A stretch of 64,000 bases of DNA from JANSWP01 sp041941305 (lineage in GTDB: Bacteria > Bacteroidota > Bacteroidia > Chitinophagales > Saprospiraceae), in contig JBGTQJ010000006.1 of the NCBI GenBank assembly GCA_041941305.1, positions 62,001 through 126,000 on the forward strand, given 5' to 3'. Shown here piece after piece: positions 16,590 to 29,300 of the stretch (its first letter is position 1; each line of letters begins with the position of its first letter). The notes below the pieces were generated by a model. That model was not told where the DNA came from. It made no database searches and was given only the letters and a program-made list of their open reading frames with translations. The position numbers and the translations under genes are program-made.

Positions 16590-17276
16590 ATGATCCAATC
16601 CGATAATATTAGAATTATTATAGCAGACGATCATCCTATTTTTATTGAAGGAATAAAAAAGGTGTTGAGCGAACCAAGGGAAGGCATGTCCTTTGATATT
16701 GTTGGTGAAGTCCATACTGGGAAAGGTCTTTTGCAATTAGTAAGAAAAACAGAAGCAGATCTTTTATTGCTGGATATGAACCTGCCTGACATCGATGGAT
16801 TAGAGGTATTGGCTCACCTCTGGAGAAACAAACACAATCCACTAAAAATAATTACTGTTACGATGTATGATGAGCCGAAAATAGTAAAGGCGGCTTTCAA
16901 GGCAAAAGTCGATGGCTACATTTTAAAAGGTAATGGTGTCCAGGAACTTTATGATGCAATAGATGAAGTAATGAAAGGGAATACATTTATGGGAGCGGGA
17001 GTCTCCCTGACCAATGGCATAGGTGCGAGGATTACAAATGGAGGGAAAGTGGGGTCTGCCTTTCAAGATAGGTTTATAAAGAAATACCACCTGACAAAAA
17101 GAGAATTGGAAGTGCTTGGTTTGATATCTCAAGCATTGAGTAATAAGGAAATCGCTAAAGAATTGTTTATCAGTGATCAAACGGTAAGTGTGCATAGGAA
17201 AAACATCATGCGAAAACTAGGGGTAAGCAATACTGCTGGATTGATAAAAGTAGCCTACGATAATAGCTTAATTTGA
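16590..17276 (+). CDS. NarL/FixJ-family response regulator
   Basis: A 228-aa regulator. The receiver domain begins IRIIIADDHPIF, with the acceptor Asp in LLLLDMNLPDIDGLEVL near residue 60 and the switch Lys in YILKGNGV. The LuxR-type HTH lies at about 165-225 (LTKRELEVLGLISQALSNKE, then TVSVHRKNIMRKLGVSN). The ATG at 16590 is preferred over an upstream TTG at 16569. Pairs with the preceding kinase; targets unknown, though the large exported-protein locus starts 700 bases downstream. Confidence 0.92.
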   Translation: MIQSDNIRIIIADDHPIFIEGIKKVLSEPREGMSFDIVGEVHTGKGLLQLVRKTEADLLLLDMNLPDIDGLEVLAHLWRNKHNPLKIITVTMYDEPKIVKAAFKAKVDGYILKGNGVQELYDAIDEVMKGNTFMGAGVSLTNGIGARITNGGKVGSAFQDRFIKKYHLTKRELEVLGLISQALSNKEIAKELFISDQTVSVHRKNIMRKLGVSNTAGLIKVAYDNSLI

Positions 17277-17973
17277 GGTATTAAACTGTAGACGTAATGG
17301 TGGATAAAAACCGTGTTAATTTGTTCTTCAGTAAATTATACGTGAAGCTTACAACACTTGGCATTTAATTTGCAAATTGTTCCAAGGTTGTTTTTTTGGA
17401 AAAAGGATAGCAAATTGATATGATTTTTTAGGCTAATGTGAAGACGAAATTACCAGCTTTAGGGTATGGATTTTTCAAAAATAAGCCCTTGAAATCAAAA
17501 AAAATAAATATTTGCAAAATACTAATGATTTTTTTTACACTTAGTTTTTGTTTTGCGAATATTAGCTATTATTTTTGCTACCTAAAGTTATAGAAATCCC
17601 ATGAACTCGGAAAAGTACTCTTCAACCGACATTTTTTTTGTTTTCTAAAGTCGGTTAGACAATCATAGATTGCTTTCCTGTTCAGATTGAACATTTGCCA
17701 AAATCTCTGGCATCCTTTCCATGGGTTTTCTATTTTGAGTTTTTTGATGTTTTGTTACACCTAAAGTGTTTCAAATTGTTCTTTGATAGCATCCTTAAAA
17801 ACTTACACTTTTTGAGAAGTCAGGCAAATAAAAAATAGCTGACTTCTGACGGCGAAGCGGTCGGACAAAAAAGTCTGACTTCTTCAACAAATTCTCATGA
17901 CCTTATTGAAGACATAAAATAAACGATAGACAATAGCTATTTTTATAATCTCATTTTAACAAATTATAATCTT
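17277..17973. other. 697-base intergenic region before the exported-protein locus
   Basis: No gene seen. It contains several small inverted pairs (AACCGAC near 17620 with GTCGGTT near 17650) and three related copies of a GAAGTCAG/GTCTGACTTC word between 17815 and 17885. A long 5' leader or promoter for the 1402-aa protein is likely here, but I cannot place a consensus -7 site with confidence. Confidence 0.5.
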
Positions 17974-20900
17974 ATGAAGAAGACGAGTTCTACTATTGCA
18001 ATTCATGCGAGGTGGATGCTGTTATCACTACTGTCGGTGTTTCTGGGAAGTGATCTTTCAGCTCAACTAGCCTGTAATAATCAGGTAAACGCAGCTGTGA
18101 GTCCTGCACCAAATGTTTGTGTGACAGAGATTAACGAGGATATGATTCTAGAGGGGACCTACCCTCCTTCGACTTATCTTATTGAAATCCACGATGGTAT
18201 TTTTCCTGTAGCTTCTGGTATTGGCACTGTTACGATAACTGGTTCTGATCAGTATTTCGGTCATATTTTGACTGCAAAGGTTACTGATGAGGCTACCGGC
18301 ATTTCTTGTTGGGGGAATTTGATTCTCGAAGATAAATTGGCTCCTGAAATTTCTTGCCAAAATATTACTTTAGAATGTTGGGAAGATATAGATGAGTTGG
18401 TTCCTTTTCCTACAGCAGTGGATAATTGTACCATCTCTCCGGATATTCAATTAACCAATGAAGTAATCAATACAAATAATAATTGTACTACGGGTGTTAC
18501 CATCACCAGAACTTATATTGCTGTTGATGAGCAGGGAAATACTTCTACGCCTTGTACACAAGTGATTACCATAGTTCGTCCTGCAGAGGTAGATTTTCCG
18601 AATGATATAATCTGGACTTGTGATCAATACAATGCATACCCAAATATCACAGATGCAGAAATGTTGCATCCATTTATTACAGATACAGACTTGAGTTCTC
18701 CAAATGTAATTGATGTAAACCTGGACGAAACTTGTGATGATAATGATTACGACCCAAATCCAAATTGTAATTTTCCTCCTTTCATCATTGATGATAATGA
18801 GAACATCAACAATACCAACCTGGCAAATGGTGGATTAGGATGCCCAGGTGCTTCTGATTGTTTGACTTTTACAGATGGTGGCTTGGATGATGCCGACGTT
18901 TTGGAATTGACGGGTTCTGGTCGTCCTGAAAATATTATTGGCACCTACTGTATGTATCAATATTCTCATGCTGATGCTACTTTAACCAGTTGTGGTACTA
19001 GCTTCAAAATTATCCGTACCTGGACTGTTTTGGACTGGTGTACAGGTCAGGTTGTAACCGGCAATAGCAGTGGAGAAGACAATGTACAGATAATAAAGGT
19101 ATTGGATCAGGTAGATCCCGTAATTGCTCCTATGGGACCATTGACGGTAGGTGCGAATAACCCAGGTTCTCATCCAAATCCATGTACTTCTACAGGTTTT
19201 GTTCCTTCTCCGACGGTATCCGATAACTGTAACTCTACTTCTTTCAAAATATTTACTCCAATTGGTGAGGTTATTTATGTAAATGGTGGTGGATTGATTC
19301 CTTCTCCAGGTTTGCCTCAAGGCACACATACAATTACTTACCAGGCAGAAGATGCTTGTGGTAATATTTCTGAATTGCAGGTTGACTTGACTGTTGTTGA
19401 CCAAATGGCACCTGGTGCTATTTGTGATGAAATCACAGATGTGAATTTGTCTTCAGATGGATATGCGCATGTTCCAGCAAATGTATTTGATGATGGTAGT
19501 TTTGATAACTGCTGTTTAGATTATTTCGCTGTAGCAAGAATGGAAGATGGCTGTAATGAAACTGCCCTGGACTTTGGTCCTGAAGTTTCTTTTTGCTGTG
19601 ATGATATTTCTGCTAGCCCCATTATGGTGGTATTCAGAGCTTACGATTGTGATGGTAATTATAATGAATGTATGATTGAAGCATATATTCAGGATAAATT
19701 GCCTCCAATTCTTATAAACTGCCCTGGTCCACAAACCATTACTTGTGATTATTATTGGGATGAAATTGAAGTGCCTCTGGCACTTGGACAATACACCATA
19801 TTGGATCAGTTTGGCAATCCTACTTATACAGATAATTGTGATTACAATATCACCCCAACTGTAAATGTCAATATAGATCAATGTGGAAATGGTACCATTA
19901 ATAGAACATGGCAGGCAAGAGATTCAAGCGGAAATGGACCAACCACTTGTACTCAAATCATTACCGTTAGACATATCTCTGACTGGGTAGTTGAATTCCC
20001 GGCTGATATTACTGTAACTTGTACTGATGAGCTTCCAGAATTTGGTGAGCCTGAGTTGTTTGATGAAACTTGCGAATTGTTGGCAGTTTCTTACGAGGAT
20101 GAACTATTCACCGTTACTCCTGATGCGTGTTACAAAATCGCTCGTACCTGGACTGTAATTAACTGGTGTGTAGTTGGTGACAATGTTGATCAGGAAGTTG
20201 TTGAGGTTCCTGAACAAGCAATGCCATTGGCTTACAGAGACTTGGATGGTGACGGTATTTTTTGGGAAGCACGCGTTTTCAGAGATAGCTGGAACGGTAC
20301 TGACTTCCCAGGTGTAGCAGCAGGTATTGCAAATAATAATGCTGCTCCTGATACTGATCCTGATTTGGATCCATGGGATGGATACATCGAATACGAGCAA
20401 GTCATCAAAGTAATTGATAATGTAGCTCCGTTATTCCCTAATGGTTGTGAAATCGATGATGTTTGTATCACAGATAATTCTTGTAGCGCCATCATTGATT
20501 TGCCAACTCCTGATACACAAGACTGTAGCGGTGATGTAACTGTCACTGTTGACGATACGGATTTGCCAAACGGAAGCGGATTTGGTTCATATATTAATGT
20601 GCCTCCGGGAACATACACTGTTACCTATGCTGCAATGGACAATTGTGGTAACTCAAATGCTTGTCAAACTTCCTTCACTGTTTCTGATTGCAAAAAACCA
20701 ACGCCTTACTGTAAGAACGGTATCGTGATTGAGTTGATGCAAACAGGTGAAATAGAAATCTGGTCTATTGACTTGAATGACGGTAGCTTTGATAACTGTA
20801 CTGCAGTTGGTGATCTTGAAATCTCTTTCTCTGACGACCCAAGCGACAAGAGCAGATTGTTTGGTTGCGATGAATTAGGACAACAAAACGTTCAAATCTG

Positions 20901-22182
20901 GGTAACTGATGAAGCTGGAAATCAAGACTTCTGCAACACTTTTGTAATTGTTGAAGATAACATGTCTGCATGTGATGACCCACAAGTCGTAAATGTAGGT
21001 GGAGCTATCTCAACTGAGGAAGATTTGTCAATCGAAGACGTTCAGGTAGAATTAAGTGGACAAAGTTCCGGGATGGCTTACACAGATGAGTTTGGTGATT
21101 ACAACTTCTCAAGTGTTCCAATTGGAAATGATGTAACCATCACACCTAGCAAAGATGTTGACCCATTAAATGGTGTAACTACCTTCGATTTGGTATTGAT
21201 TACCAAGCATATTTTGGCTGTAAACAAATTGAATTCTCCATACAAAATCATTGCTGCTGACGCGAACAAAACAGGTACAGTTACAACTTCTGACCTGGTT
21301 CAATTGCGTAAATTGATTCTTCACATTGATGACAATTTCAGCAATAACACTTCCTGGAGGTTTATTGACAAAGATTTTGATTTCCCTAATGAGGAAAATC
21401 CTTTCGAAACAAACTTCCCAGAAGTAGTAAATATTAATAATGTGCCGTCTAATGTCCTAAACGCACATTTTGTAGCAGTGAAGATTGGAGACGTGAATAA
21501 TAGTGCTAACTTCACAAACTCTGACGATCGTAGTTCAGATGCTTTCATCTTGAATACCAATGACGTCGATGTTAAAACTGGAGAGCGCTACACAGTCGAG
21601 TTTGCAGCTTCTCAAATGAACATCCAAGGCTACCAATTCACTTTGAATTTTGATAAGAATGTACTTGATTTCGTTGAAATGCTACCAGCGATAGCAAGCA
21701 ATGAAAACTTTGGCTTCACATTGCTTAAAGAAGGTGCTATCACCTCTAGTTGGAATGGAGAAGCAACTCCTGGTCAAGTATTCAGCCTGGTATTCACTGC
21801 AAAAGCTGATGGACAGTTGAGCAATTTGTTGAGTATCAATTCTCGATATACAACTGCAGAAGCTTATAGCCAGGAAGGTGAATTAATGGATGTTGAATTG
21901 ACCTTTAATGGTGCGGTGAGCAATGTTTTTGAATTGTACCAAAACACACCAAATCCATTCAACGGTGAAACAGCTATCGGTTTCAATTTACCAGAAGCTG
22001 GCATGGCTACATTGAAAATTCAAGATGTTAGTGGAAAAGTTTTGAGTATTATTGAAAGAGAGTATGCCGAGGGTTTCCACGAAGTAAAAATCAATAGCAA
22101 TGACCTGCCAAGTACTGGAGTATTGTATTACACTCTGGAAACGGCTAATCATACCGCTACTAAAAAAATGATCATATTTTAA
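17974..22182 (+). CDS. large HYR-type exported protein with dockerin, cohesin-like and T9SS type A domains
   Basis: A 1402-aa secreted protein. A signal peptide ends near residue 30 (LGSDLSAQ). Most of the body is repeated HYR/Ig-like units rich in Cys and Asp, marked by CTQIITV, DNCGN and 'RTWTV-DWC' type words. Near 1005-1060 is a carboxypeptidase-regulatory-like fold (SGMAYTDEFGDYNFSSVP), directly followed at ~1063-1120 by a dockerin-like pair of calcium loops (NGVTTFDLVLITKHIL and KTGTVTTSDLVQLRKLIL). A cohesin-like domain lies at ~1203-1310 (YQFTLNFDKNVLDFVEM). The last ~80 residues are a T9SS type A sorting domain (LYQNTPNPFNGETAIGFNL). It is the first gene of the exported-protein locus. 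Carrying both a dockerin and a cohesin, it could act as an adaptor. Confidence 0.85.
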   Translation: MKKTSSTIAIHARWMLLSLLSVFLGSDLSAQLACNNQVNAAVSPAPNVCVTEINEDMILEGTYPPSTYLIEIHDGIFPVASGIGTVTITGSDQYFGHILTAKVTDEATGISCWGNLILEDKLAPEISCQNITLECWEDIDELVPFPTAVDNCTISPDIQLTNEVINTNNNCTTGVTITRTYIAVDEQGNTSTPCTQVITIVRPAEVDFPNDIIWTCDQYNAYPNITDAEMLHPFITDTDLSSPNVIDVNLDETCDDNDYDPNPNCNFPPFIIDDNENINNTNLANGGLGCPGASDCLTFTDGGLDDADVLELTGSGRPENIIGTYCMYQYSHADATLTSCGTSFKIIRTWTVLDWCTGQVVTGNSSGEDNVQIIKVLDQVDPVIAPMGPLTVGANNPGSHPNPCTSTGFVPSPTVSDNCNSTSFKIFTPIGEVIYVNGGGLIPSPGLPQGTHTITYQAEDACGNISELQVDLTVVDQMAPGAICDEITDVNLSSDGYAHVPANVFDDGSFDNCCLDYFAVARMEDGCNETALDFGPEVSFCCDDISASPIMVVFRAYDCDGNYNECMIEAYIQDKLPPILINCPGPQTITCDYYWDEIEVPLALGQYTILDQFGNPTYTDNCDYNITPTVNVNIDQCGNGTINRTWQARDSSGNGPTTCTQIITVRHISDWVVEFPADITVTCTDELPEFGEPELFDETCELLAVSYEDELFTVTPDACYKIARTWTVINWCVVGDNVDQEVVEVPEQAMPLAYRDLDGDGIFWEARVFRDSWNGTDFPGVAAGIANNNAAPDTDPDLDPWDGYIEYEQVIKVIDNVAPLFPNGCEIDDVCITDNSCSAIIDLPTPDTQDCSGDVTVTVDDTDLPNGSGFGSYINVPPGTYTVTYAAMDNCGNSNACQTSFTVSDCKKPTPYCKNGIVIELMQTGEIEIWSIDLNDGSFDNCTAVGDLEISFSDDPSDKSRLFGCDELGQQNVQIWVTDEAGNQDFCNTFVIVEDNMSACDDPQVVNVGGAISTEEDLSIEDVQVELSGQSSGMAYTDEFGDYNFSSVPIGNDVTITPSKDVDPLNGVTTFDLVLITKHILAVNKLNSPYKIIAADANKTGTVTTSDLVQLRKLILHIDDNFSNNTSWRFIDKDFDFPNEENPFETNFPEVVNINNVPSNVLNAHFVAVKIGDVNNSANFTNSDDRSSDAFILNTNDVDVKTGERYTVEFAASQMNIQGYQFTLNFDKNVLDFVEMLPAIASNENFGFTLLKEGAITSSWNGEATPGQVFSLVFTAKADGQLSNLLSINSRYTTAEAYSQEGELMDVELTFNGAVSNVFELYQNTPNPFNGETAIGFNLPEAGMATLKIQDVSGKVLSIIEREYAEGFHEVKINSNDLPSTGVLYYTLETANHTATKKMIIF

Positions 22183-22253
22183 TGAAGAATGATAAATGAA
22201 GAATGATGAATAGCAAAACATTCATCATTCTTCATTCTTCACTCATCATTCTT
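22182..22253. repeat. intergenic inverted repeat of GAATGATGAA units
   Basis: Arms 22182-22211 and 22220-22253; the inner 11 bases are perfect (GAATGATGAAT / ATTCATCATTC), loop AGCAAAAC-like. It starts at the stop codon of the upstream gene. Built of degenerate tandem words like the other intergenic hairpins. Confidence 0.8.
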
Positions 22254-22285
22254 AAGTTGGCAAGCTACTTGTATAATCCATAAAT

Positions 22286-23050
22286 ATGAAAAAGTTTAAT
22301 ACAATCTTCGCTTTAGTGTTGCTTGCCGCTATACAACTGACCGCCCAAGTAACCCTCATCACTCCTGAAATGGTAGCAGATAAAGGGACTTCGATTCAAT
22401 ATCCGGTAAAAGTTTCTTCTGCTGAAAGTATTGTAGGGATGCAATTTACTGTAAAATGGGATTCTACTATTTTACAATACGATTCCATCTATCAAATTCA
22501 TTTGCCCTCTACCATGGGAAAAAGCAACCACTTTGGTAACCTTGGTAATGGCGTATTGACGTTTGTTTGGACTGAAGAGAGTCTTCAGGGAATGGTGTTA
22601 GGAGACGATGCAGTTATTTTTACGATTGAATTCTTAGTTATTGGTCCTCACTGTTCCAAGACAAATATTGAAATCATTGAAGATCCAACCCTAATTGAAT
22701 TTGCGACGAGTGATGATGTTTTAAATTATGAATTAAGTATTGGTTCTGTGAGCGTAGATAAAGAGGTATTTACAACTGAAACCAGGACTACAGATTTCAC
22801 GCTTTTTCAGAATTCACCGAATCCTGTTACAACATTTACGAATATATCTTTTGAATTAAACAAAAGAACCGACGCCGATTTAAGTATATATGATACTACA
22901 GGAAAAAAAATATATGAGCACAAGAGTACCTACGGCAATGGGACTCAAACGATATACATCTCAAGAGATGTTTTTCCCGCTGCCGGTGCATATTTTTATG
23001 AACTAAAAACGGACAATGCAATAGCAAGGAGAAAACTTCTGGTTCCTTAA
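22286..23050 (+). CDS. small exported single-cohesin protein with T9SS type A domain
   Basis: A 254-aa protein with a signal peptide (cleavage after LTAQ, near 20). Residues ~22-150 form one cohesin-like domain (IVGMQFTVKWDSTILQYDS, then VIFTIEFLVIG), matching the modules in its larger neighbour. Residues ~170-254 are a T9SS type A sorting domain (LFQNSPNPVTTFTNISFEL, ending ARRKLLVP). It may be a surface receptor for dockerin-bearing proteins. 103 bases after the 1402-aa gene and in the same direction. Confidence 0.85.
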   Translation: MKKFNTIFALVLLAAIQLTAQVTLITPEMVADKGTSIQYPVKVSSAESIVGMQFTVKWDSTILQYDSIYQIHLPSTMGKSNHFGNLGNGVLTFVWTEESLQGMVLGDDAVIFTIEFLVIGPHCSKTNIEIIEDPTLIEFATSDDVLNYELSIGSVSVDKEVFTTETRTTDFTLFQNSPNPVTTFTNISFELNKRTDADLSIYDTTGKKIYEHKSTYGNGTQTIYISRDVFPAAGAYFYELKTDNAIARRKLLVP

Positions 23051-23227
23051 TTCATGCATTTTAATGCATATAATTGACAAATTATTTTCCCAAAAATGAG
23101 GACCAGGGATTGAATAATGATATTGAGATTTCAGGCTAAAATTATTTCCAAAACCATTGTTAAAAACCTTTTTCAATAATCATTATTCCGTTTTCAAAGA
23201 AATCTGTAATTAAAGGAATGCTTAAAT

Positions 23228-23254
23228 AAAGCATTGATTATCAATCAATGCTTT
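23228..23254. repeat. 12-bp perfect hairpin
   Basis: AAAGCATTGATT (23228-23239) pairs with AATCAATGCTTT (23243-23254), loop ATC. Another perfect small palindrome, ATGCATT/AATGCAT, is at 23054-23069. They lie in the 274-base gap before the seven-cohesin gene; no gene is seen there. Confidence 0.75.
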
Positions 23255-23324
23255 TCAATATTAAGTTTTTCATTTTAACATTTACATTTTTCAGCATAAT
23301 CCTATTGTCCCAAATTCCGAACAT

Positions 23325-26300
23325 ATGAAAAAACTGATTACAACCTTCGTGCTGGGCTGTTTGATCTGGACATCTTATACTTTCGCACAGCCCACGTTCA
23401 CATTCTCTCCGCAGGACACTTCTGCTGGTCCGGGAGAGACACTTACCTTCGAGGTTTCCGTCACAGATTTCACGGATATTATTTCTTTTCAGTATTCCAT
23501 GAACTGGGATCCGGCTGTCCTCGACTATGTTTCTGTAGACAATATTACAACTGATCTTACTGGCTTTGCTGCCAGCAGCTTTGGTACTACATTTACAGAC
23601 GATGGCAAACTTTCTGTCAATTGGTTTGATCCAAATGTTATGGGGGTTTCTCTCGCAAATGGTACCATATTATTCACACTTACATTCGATGTGCTTTCGA
23701 CCGATGGTACTGATCTTTCCTTTACAGGAGATCCGACTGTTATCGAAGTTGTAGATGCTGATGGCAATGAAATTGGCTTAACCGCTCAAAATGCTTCCAT
23801 CAATGGTGGCGGCGGCGGCGGTGGCGGTGGAAACCCCACCGATCTCATCCTTTCTGCCAACCAGGTCAATGCATCAAATGGAGATCAGATCTGTTTGGAC
23901 GTCTCGGTTGAAAATTTCACCAATATTCTGAGCATGCAATACAGCATGAATTTCGATGCGGATGTAATAGAATATGCGGATGTAATGAATTTGAATCTTC
24001 AGGACTTGGCACCTTCCAATTTTGGAACAACCATGACGGATAATGGCATTCTAACCATTTCCTGGTTTGATAATACCAATGCAACAGGGGTGACAGTTCC
24101 AAACAACACGGTAATCTTTCAGGTCTGTTTTGATGTGGTTGGTTCGATGGGGGAAAGTAGCCCCTTTGACTTTACGAGCAACCCAACTGCTATTGAGGTA
24201 TTTGATGGAGATAGCAACCCAGTCAATGTTTCAAGTAATAGTGGTGCAGTGAATGTGACTAGCGGCGGCAATCCGAACCCAAACCCAACTGACTTGACAT
24301 TCACCGCCTCAGATGAAACTGGCAATAATGGCGAAACCGTTTGTTTAGATGTTTCCGTGGAGAATTTCACCAATATTCTTAGTATGCAGTTTAGTATGAA
24401 CTTTGATGAAACTGTGCTGGAATTTGATGAAGTTACCAATCTTAATCTACAGGATTTAGCCCCTTCCAACTTCGGTACTACTATGACCGACAATGGCATC
24501 CTGACCCTTTCCTGGTTTGACAATACCAATGCTTCTGGCGTAACAGTACCTGACGGAACGGTCATTTACCAGGTTTGTTTTACGATAATTGGATCAGATG
24601 GTGAAAACAGCCCATTTGATTTTACCAATAACCCCACTGTAATTGAAGTTTTTGATGGTGACAGCAATCCAGTTGATTTTACTGGAAACAATGGATCGGT
24701 CACTGTGGGAGATGGACCTCCACCTCCACCTCCTCCAGCAGATGAAGGATTGATCAATGCTACTGATCACGAACCACAGGAGGATGAGGAATTCTGCATG
24801 GATATTTATGTAAAAGATTTCAATAATATCCTCAGCATGCAGTTCAGCATGAATTTCGATCCAAATGAATTGGAATTTAAGGAAATTATGATTCCAGGAA
24901 ACTTGCCTGGATTGGCTAGCTCGGGCGTGAATGATGACGATGCGAATGTTGGTGAATTATCCCTTTCCTGGTTTGATCCAGATGCCATTGGAATCACGTT
25001 GGACGATAACACGGTGATTTTACAAATTTGTTTCAAAACGCTGGGTTCTTGTGGAACAACCACCAGTTTGGATTTCACTGGCGATCCTGTGCCTATCGAG
25101 GTCATTGATGGTGATGAAAATGAGGTAACCTTTACGAGTAAACCTGGCGTAGTGGATATTTGTGGTGTAGTAACGCCACCACCTTCAGGTAATGACTTTA
25201 TTGTAGCTTCCGATCATGAGCCAATGGAGGATGAGGAGTTTTGTATGCAATTTTCTGTGAATGATTTCACAAATATTGTAAGTATGCAATACAGCATGAA
25301 CTTCGACCCAAATGAGTTGGAATTTGTAGAAGTGACCAATTTGAATTTGCAGGATTTGGTGGTTTCCAACTTTGGCGTTTCAGATGCTGGGAATGGAAAT
25401 ATAACTTTGTCCTGGTTTGATCCCAATACCACAGGAGTGACCGTTTCCGATGGCACGGTGATATACGAAATCTGCTTCAAAGTATTGGGCAGTTGTGGGA
25501 CGACAACCAATCTTGACTTTTCAGACAACCCTACCATTATAGAAGTGACAGATGCAGATGGCAATGCGGTAACCTTCTCGAGCGATCCTGGAGTTGTGGA
25601 TATTTGTGGGGATGTGGTGGATCCTCCACCCCCACCTGCGGATGGATTAATTGTCGCTTCTGATCATTCGGTTGATGAGGATGAAGAGTTTTGTATGCAG
25701 TTTTCTGTGAATGATTTCACAAATATCGTGAGCATGCAATACAGCATGAATTTCGACCCAAATGAGTTGGAATTTATAGAAGTAACTAATATTAATTTAC
25801 AAGATCTGGCAGCCTCTAATTTTGGCGTTTCAGATGCTGCAAATGGAAATATCACTTTATCGTGGTTTGATTCCAATACTACAGGTGTCACGGTCTCTGA
25901 TGGTACCGTCATATATGAAATTTGTTTCAAAGTGTTAGGAAGCTGTGGAACAGATACCAATCTGGACTTTTCTGACAATCCTACAATAATAGAAGTGACA
26001 GATGCAGATGGAAATGAAGTGACATTCACCAGTGACCCTGGTGTAGTAAGTATATGTGGAGATCCTCCACCACCACCTGTTGACCTCGAATTGATAGGCT
26101 CTGATCATGTTGTGGCAAATGGTGATGATATTTGTGTAGAGGTGAGTACTAAAGGATTTACTGATATTGTTAGCATGCAATTTTCCCTGGAATTTGATGA
26201 AACCATCATTGAATTCCAAAATACTCAAAACTACTCCTTGCCAGATATGACAGGAAGCAGTTTTGGAACCTCAAATACTACCAGTGGACAATTGACGCTT

Positions 26301-29300
26301 TCCTGGTTTGACCCTAATACAACAGGTGTCACTGTTGCGGACAATACTGTACTTTTTGAAGTATGCTTTACAGCAATAGGTGATGCAGGAGAAATAAGCC
26401 CATTTGATTTTACCAGTACGCCTACCGTGATGGAGGTTGGAGGACCTAATAGCACTTTGTTAAACCCAATTATTACGAATGGTTCCGTTGAAATAGGACA
26501 ACCTTGCAACAATCCGATTATTTTAGACAATGCATTGGTTGTTGATGTTGATTGTAATGGAGATACAGATGGTATGGTAGATATCACTGTATCAGGTGGC
26601 GATGATGCGTTTGCTTATGAATGGAGAGATGCGGGAAACAATGTGGTGGCAACTACTGAAGATTTGGTAGGTGTTGGTGCTGGTACTTATACATTAATTG
26701 TGACCAGTTGCGGAGGTTTGGTTTCACTAACAGAAAATTTTGCGATTGCAGAACCTGCGGCAATTACGATAAATCCTACTTCCACAGATGTAACTTGCTT
26801 TGGAGATAATGATGGAAGCATCACACCGAATGCATCCGGAGGGGCTCCCGGCTCTAATTACAATTATTCCTGGAATGATAGTATCGTAACCGATGATCCT
26901 ACCAGAAATAATCTGGCACCTGGGACGTATTCATTTACGGTAACAGATGGTGATGGTTGTACTGCTGAATCGCAAACCATTACGATTATACAACCAGATG
27001 AATTAACTGCAACGGTAGATGTTGTGAAGCCTCCATGTGCTGGAGACAATACAGGAAGCATATCAATAAACCCTACAGGAGGAACCCAACCCTATGAGTA
27101 CTCCTTAAATGGAATTGATTGGTTTTCTATTGGTGACTTCAATAATATTCCAGCGGGCATATATAATCCGCGAGTTAGGGATTCAAGAGGCTGTTTAATT
27201 ACCATTCCGAATGTAAATATATCTGAACCAGATCCAATTAGCATTAGCATTTCTTCACCTAATATTGATAATGGAAACTGTACCGGTAGTGCCTTCGCAT
27301 CTGTTTCAGGAGGAACAGGCGGACCAGCATATATTTATTCATGGGGCAATGGTTCTTCAATTAATAACCTTTGTGCAGGTTCCTACACCTTAACAGTGAC
27401 AGACATCAATGGGTGTACCGCAGAGCAAGCTTATGAAATTTCCAGACCACTGACCATTCAGGATATCAATATTGTAGGAGCATGCTTTGGCATTCAAAAT
27501 GGTGAAATCCAGTTTAATGTGATTGGAGGAGTTGTGAATAACCCGACTTATACTTTCACCTGGGATCCATCGGTGACAAATCCCAATAGTGCCAACCAAA
27601 CTGATTTGGATGGTGGTACTTATAATGTAACGGTGACTTGTGTACAAGATGGACAGACCGTGACCCAAAGTTTTAATGTACCACAGGCAACTACACCAGT
27701 TTTAATTGGCAACGCAACACTCGACAACCCAAATGGACCCACTACTTTTAACGGTTCTGTTTGCATAACTGGTGTTTCTGGGGGATATGGTGGACCCTAT
27801 ACCTATAAATGGAATCCAAATCAGGGCAATACAGCTTGTCCAACTAATCTTGGTCCTGGTACCTACGAATTGACGGTTTGTGATTCAGAAGGTTGCAATA
27901 TTAGTGCAGAATATGAACTGGTTGTAGAACCAGATGATTTATTAGTCTTACCATTTGATTATGAAGATGCGACTTGTTCTGATTCGGATGATGGTACACT
28001 TAGTTTTAGTGTAGACGGCGGTCTGCCTCCCTATACGGTTATAGTGACCAATGATGATACCAACATGATTGTCTATTCCAATGATAATCTATTTCCTGGA
28101 ACTCAAATAGATTTGGATGATTTGATTCCAGGTAACTACATTTTTGTTGTAGAATATGATTTGGGTGGAGGATTGAACGATCAGGTAACAAGTAATTTTG
28201 TAATCAATGCGCCTGATGAAATAACGATTTCGCCTGTTAAGGTGACAAATAAAACGGACGACGAATTAGGAAAAATCTCTATTGAACCAGCTGGAGGTTC
28301 AGAAGATTTTTCATTTCAGTGGAGCAATGGCTTTATGGGGCAAGATCCTTCCAACCTGGATGACGGATGCTATGATATAACTATAAAAGATTCAAAGGGA
28401 TGTTTAAAAGTATTCAAGGATATTTGTGTAGACCATTTCAGAGTAGTTGGTGCCCAAATTACAGATAACTTCTGCGCAAATGATACCGATGGATCTATCA
28501 CGCCAAACATTGAAGGATCTGCTGGAACGCCTTCTTGTTTTTGGACAAGCACCAATGGTTTCACTTCTAATATGTGCAATATTTCAGGCTTACAATCTGG
28601 AACCTATACACTAGTTGTGACTGATACATGTGGTACCCAAACACCACCATACGATTTTGTGGTTGACTCAGAATCTGAAATTCAGGTTACAGTAACGCCG
28701 ACTACCAATTATCACGGCTTTAATATCAGCTGTAATGGATTTCAGGATGGAGCGGCACTTGGATTGGCTTCAGGAGGTGTACCACCTTACGATTATGTTT
28801 GGAGTGACAATTCAATGGATTCTACATTGACCAATGTACCTGCTGGAACCTATGCTGTTACAGTGACGGATGTTCATGGTTGTCAGGATATGAAAACGAT
28901 TACACTAAACCAACCGCCAGAATTGATTGGAGAAATCCTTGCTCAAACAGATCCATCCTGCTTTGGATTACAAAATGGTTCGGCTGAAGCACAATGCATG
29001 GGCGGAAATCCATATCCGGGCAATTCTTACATCTATCAATGGAGTAATGGAACAAGTGGACAGGGAGTAGAAATCGTAACTCTGCTTGGCGCCGGAAATT
29101 ATCAAGTGACCATTTCAGATAGAAATTCTTGTCAAACTATTGAGTCCTTTACAATTGAAAATCCCGACCCTGTCACAGTAGATATCACTACAACTTGTGA
29201 TAAAGGCGATGCAGATGGTACTGCCCTGGCACACGTTTCAGGTGGTACTGGACCATTCACTTTTGAATGGAGGAGAGGAGACAATGCAGGTGAAATAATT

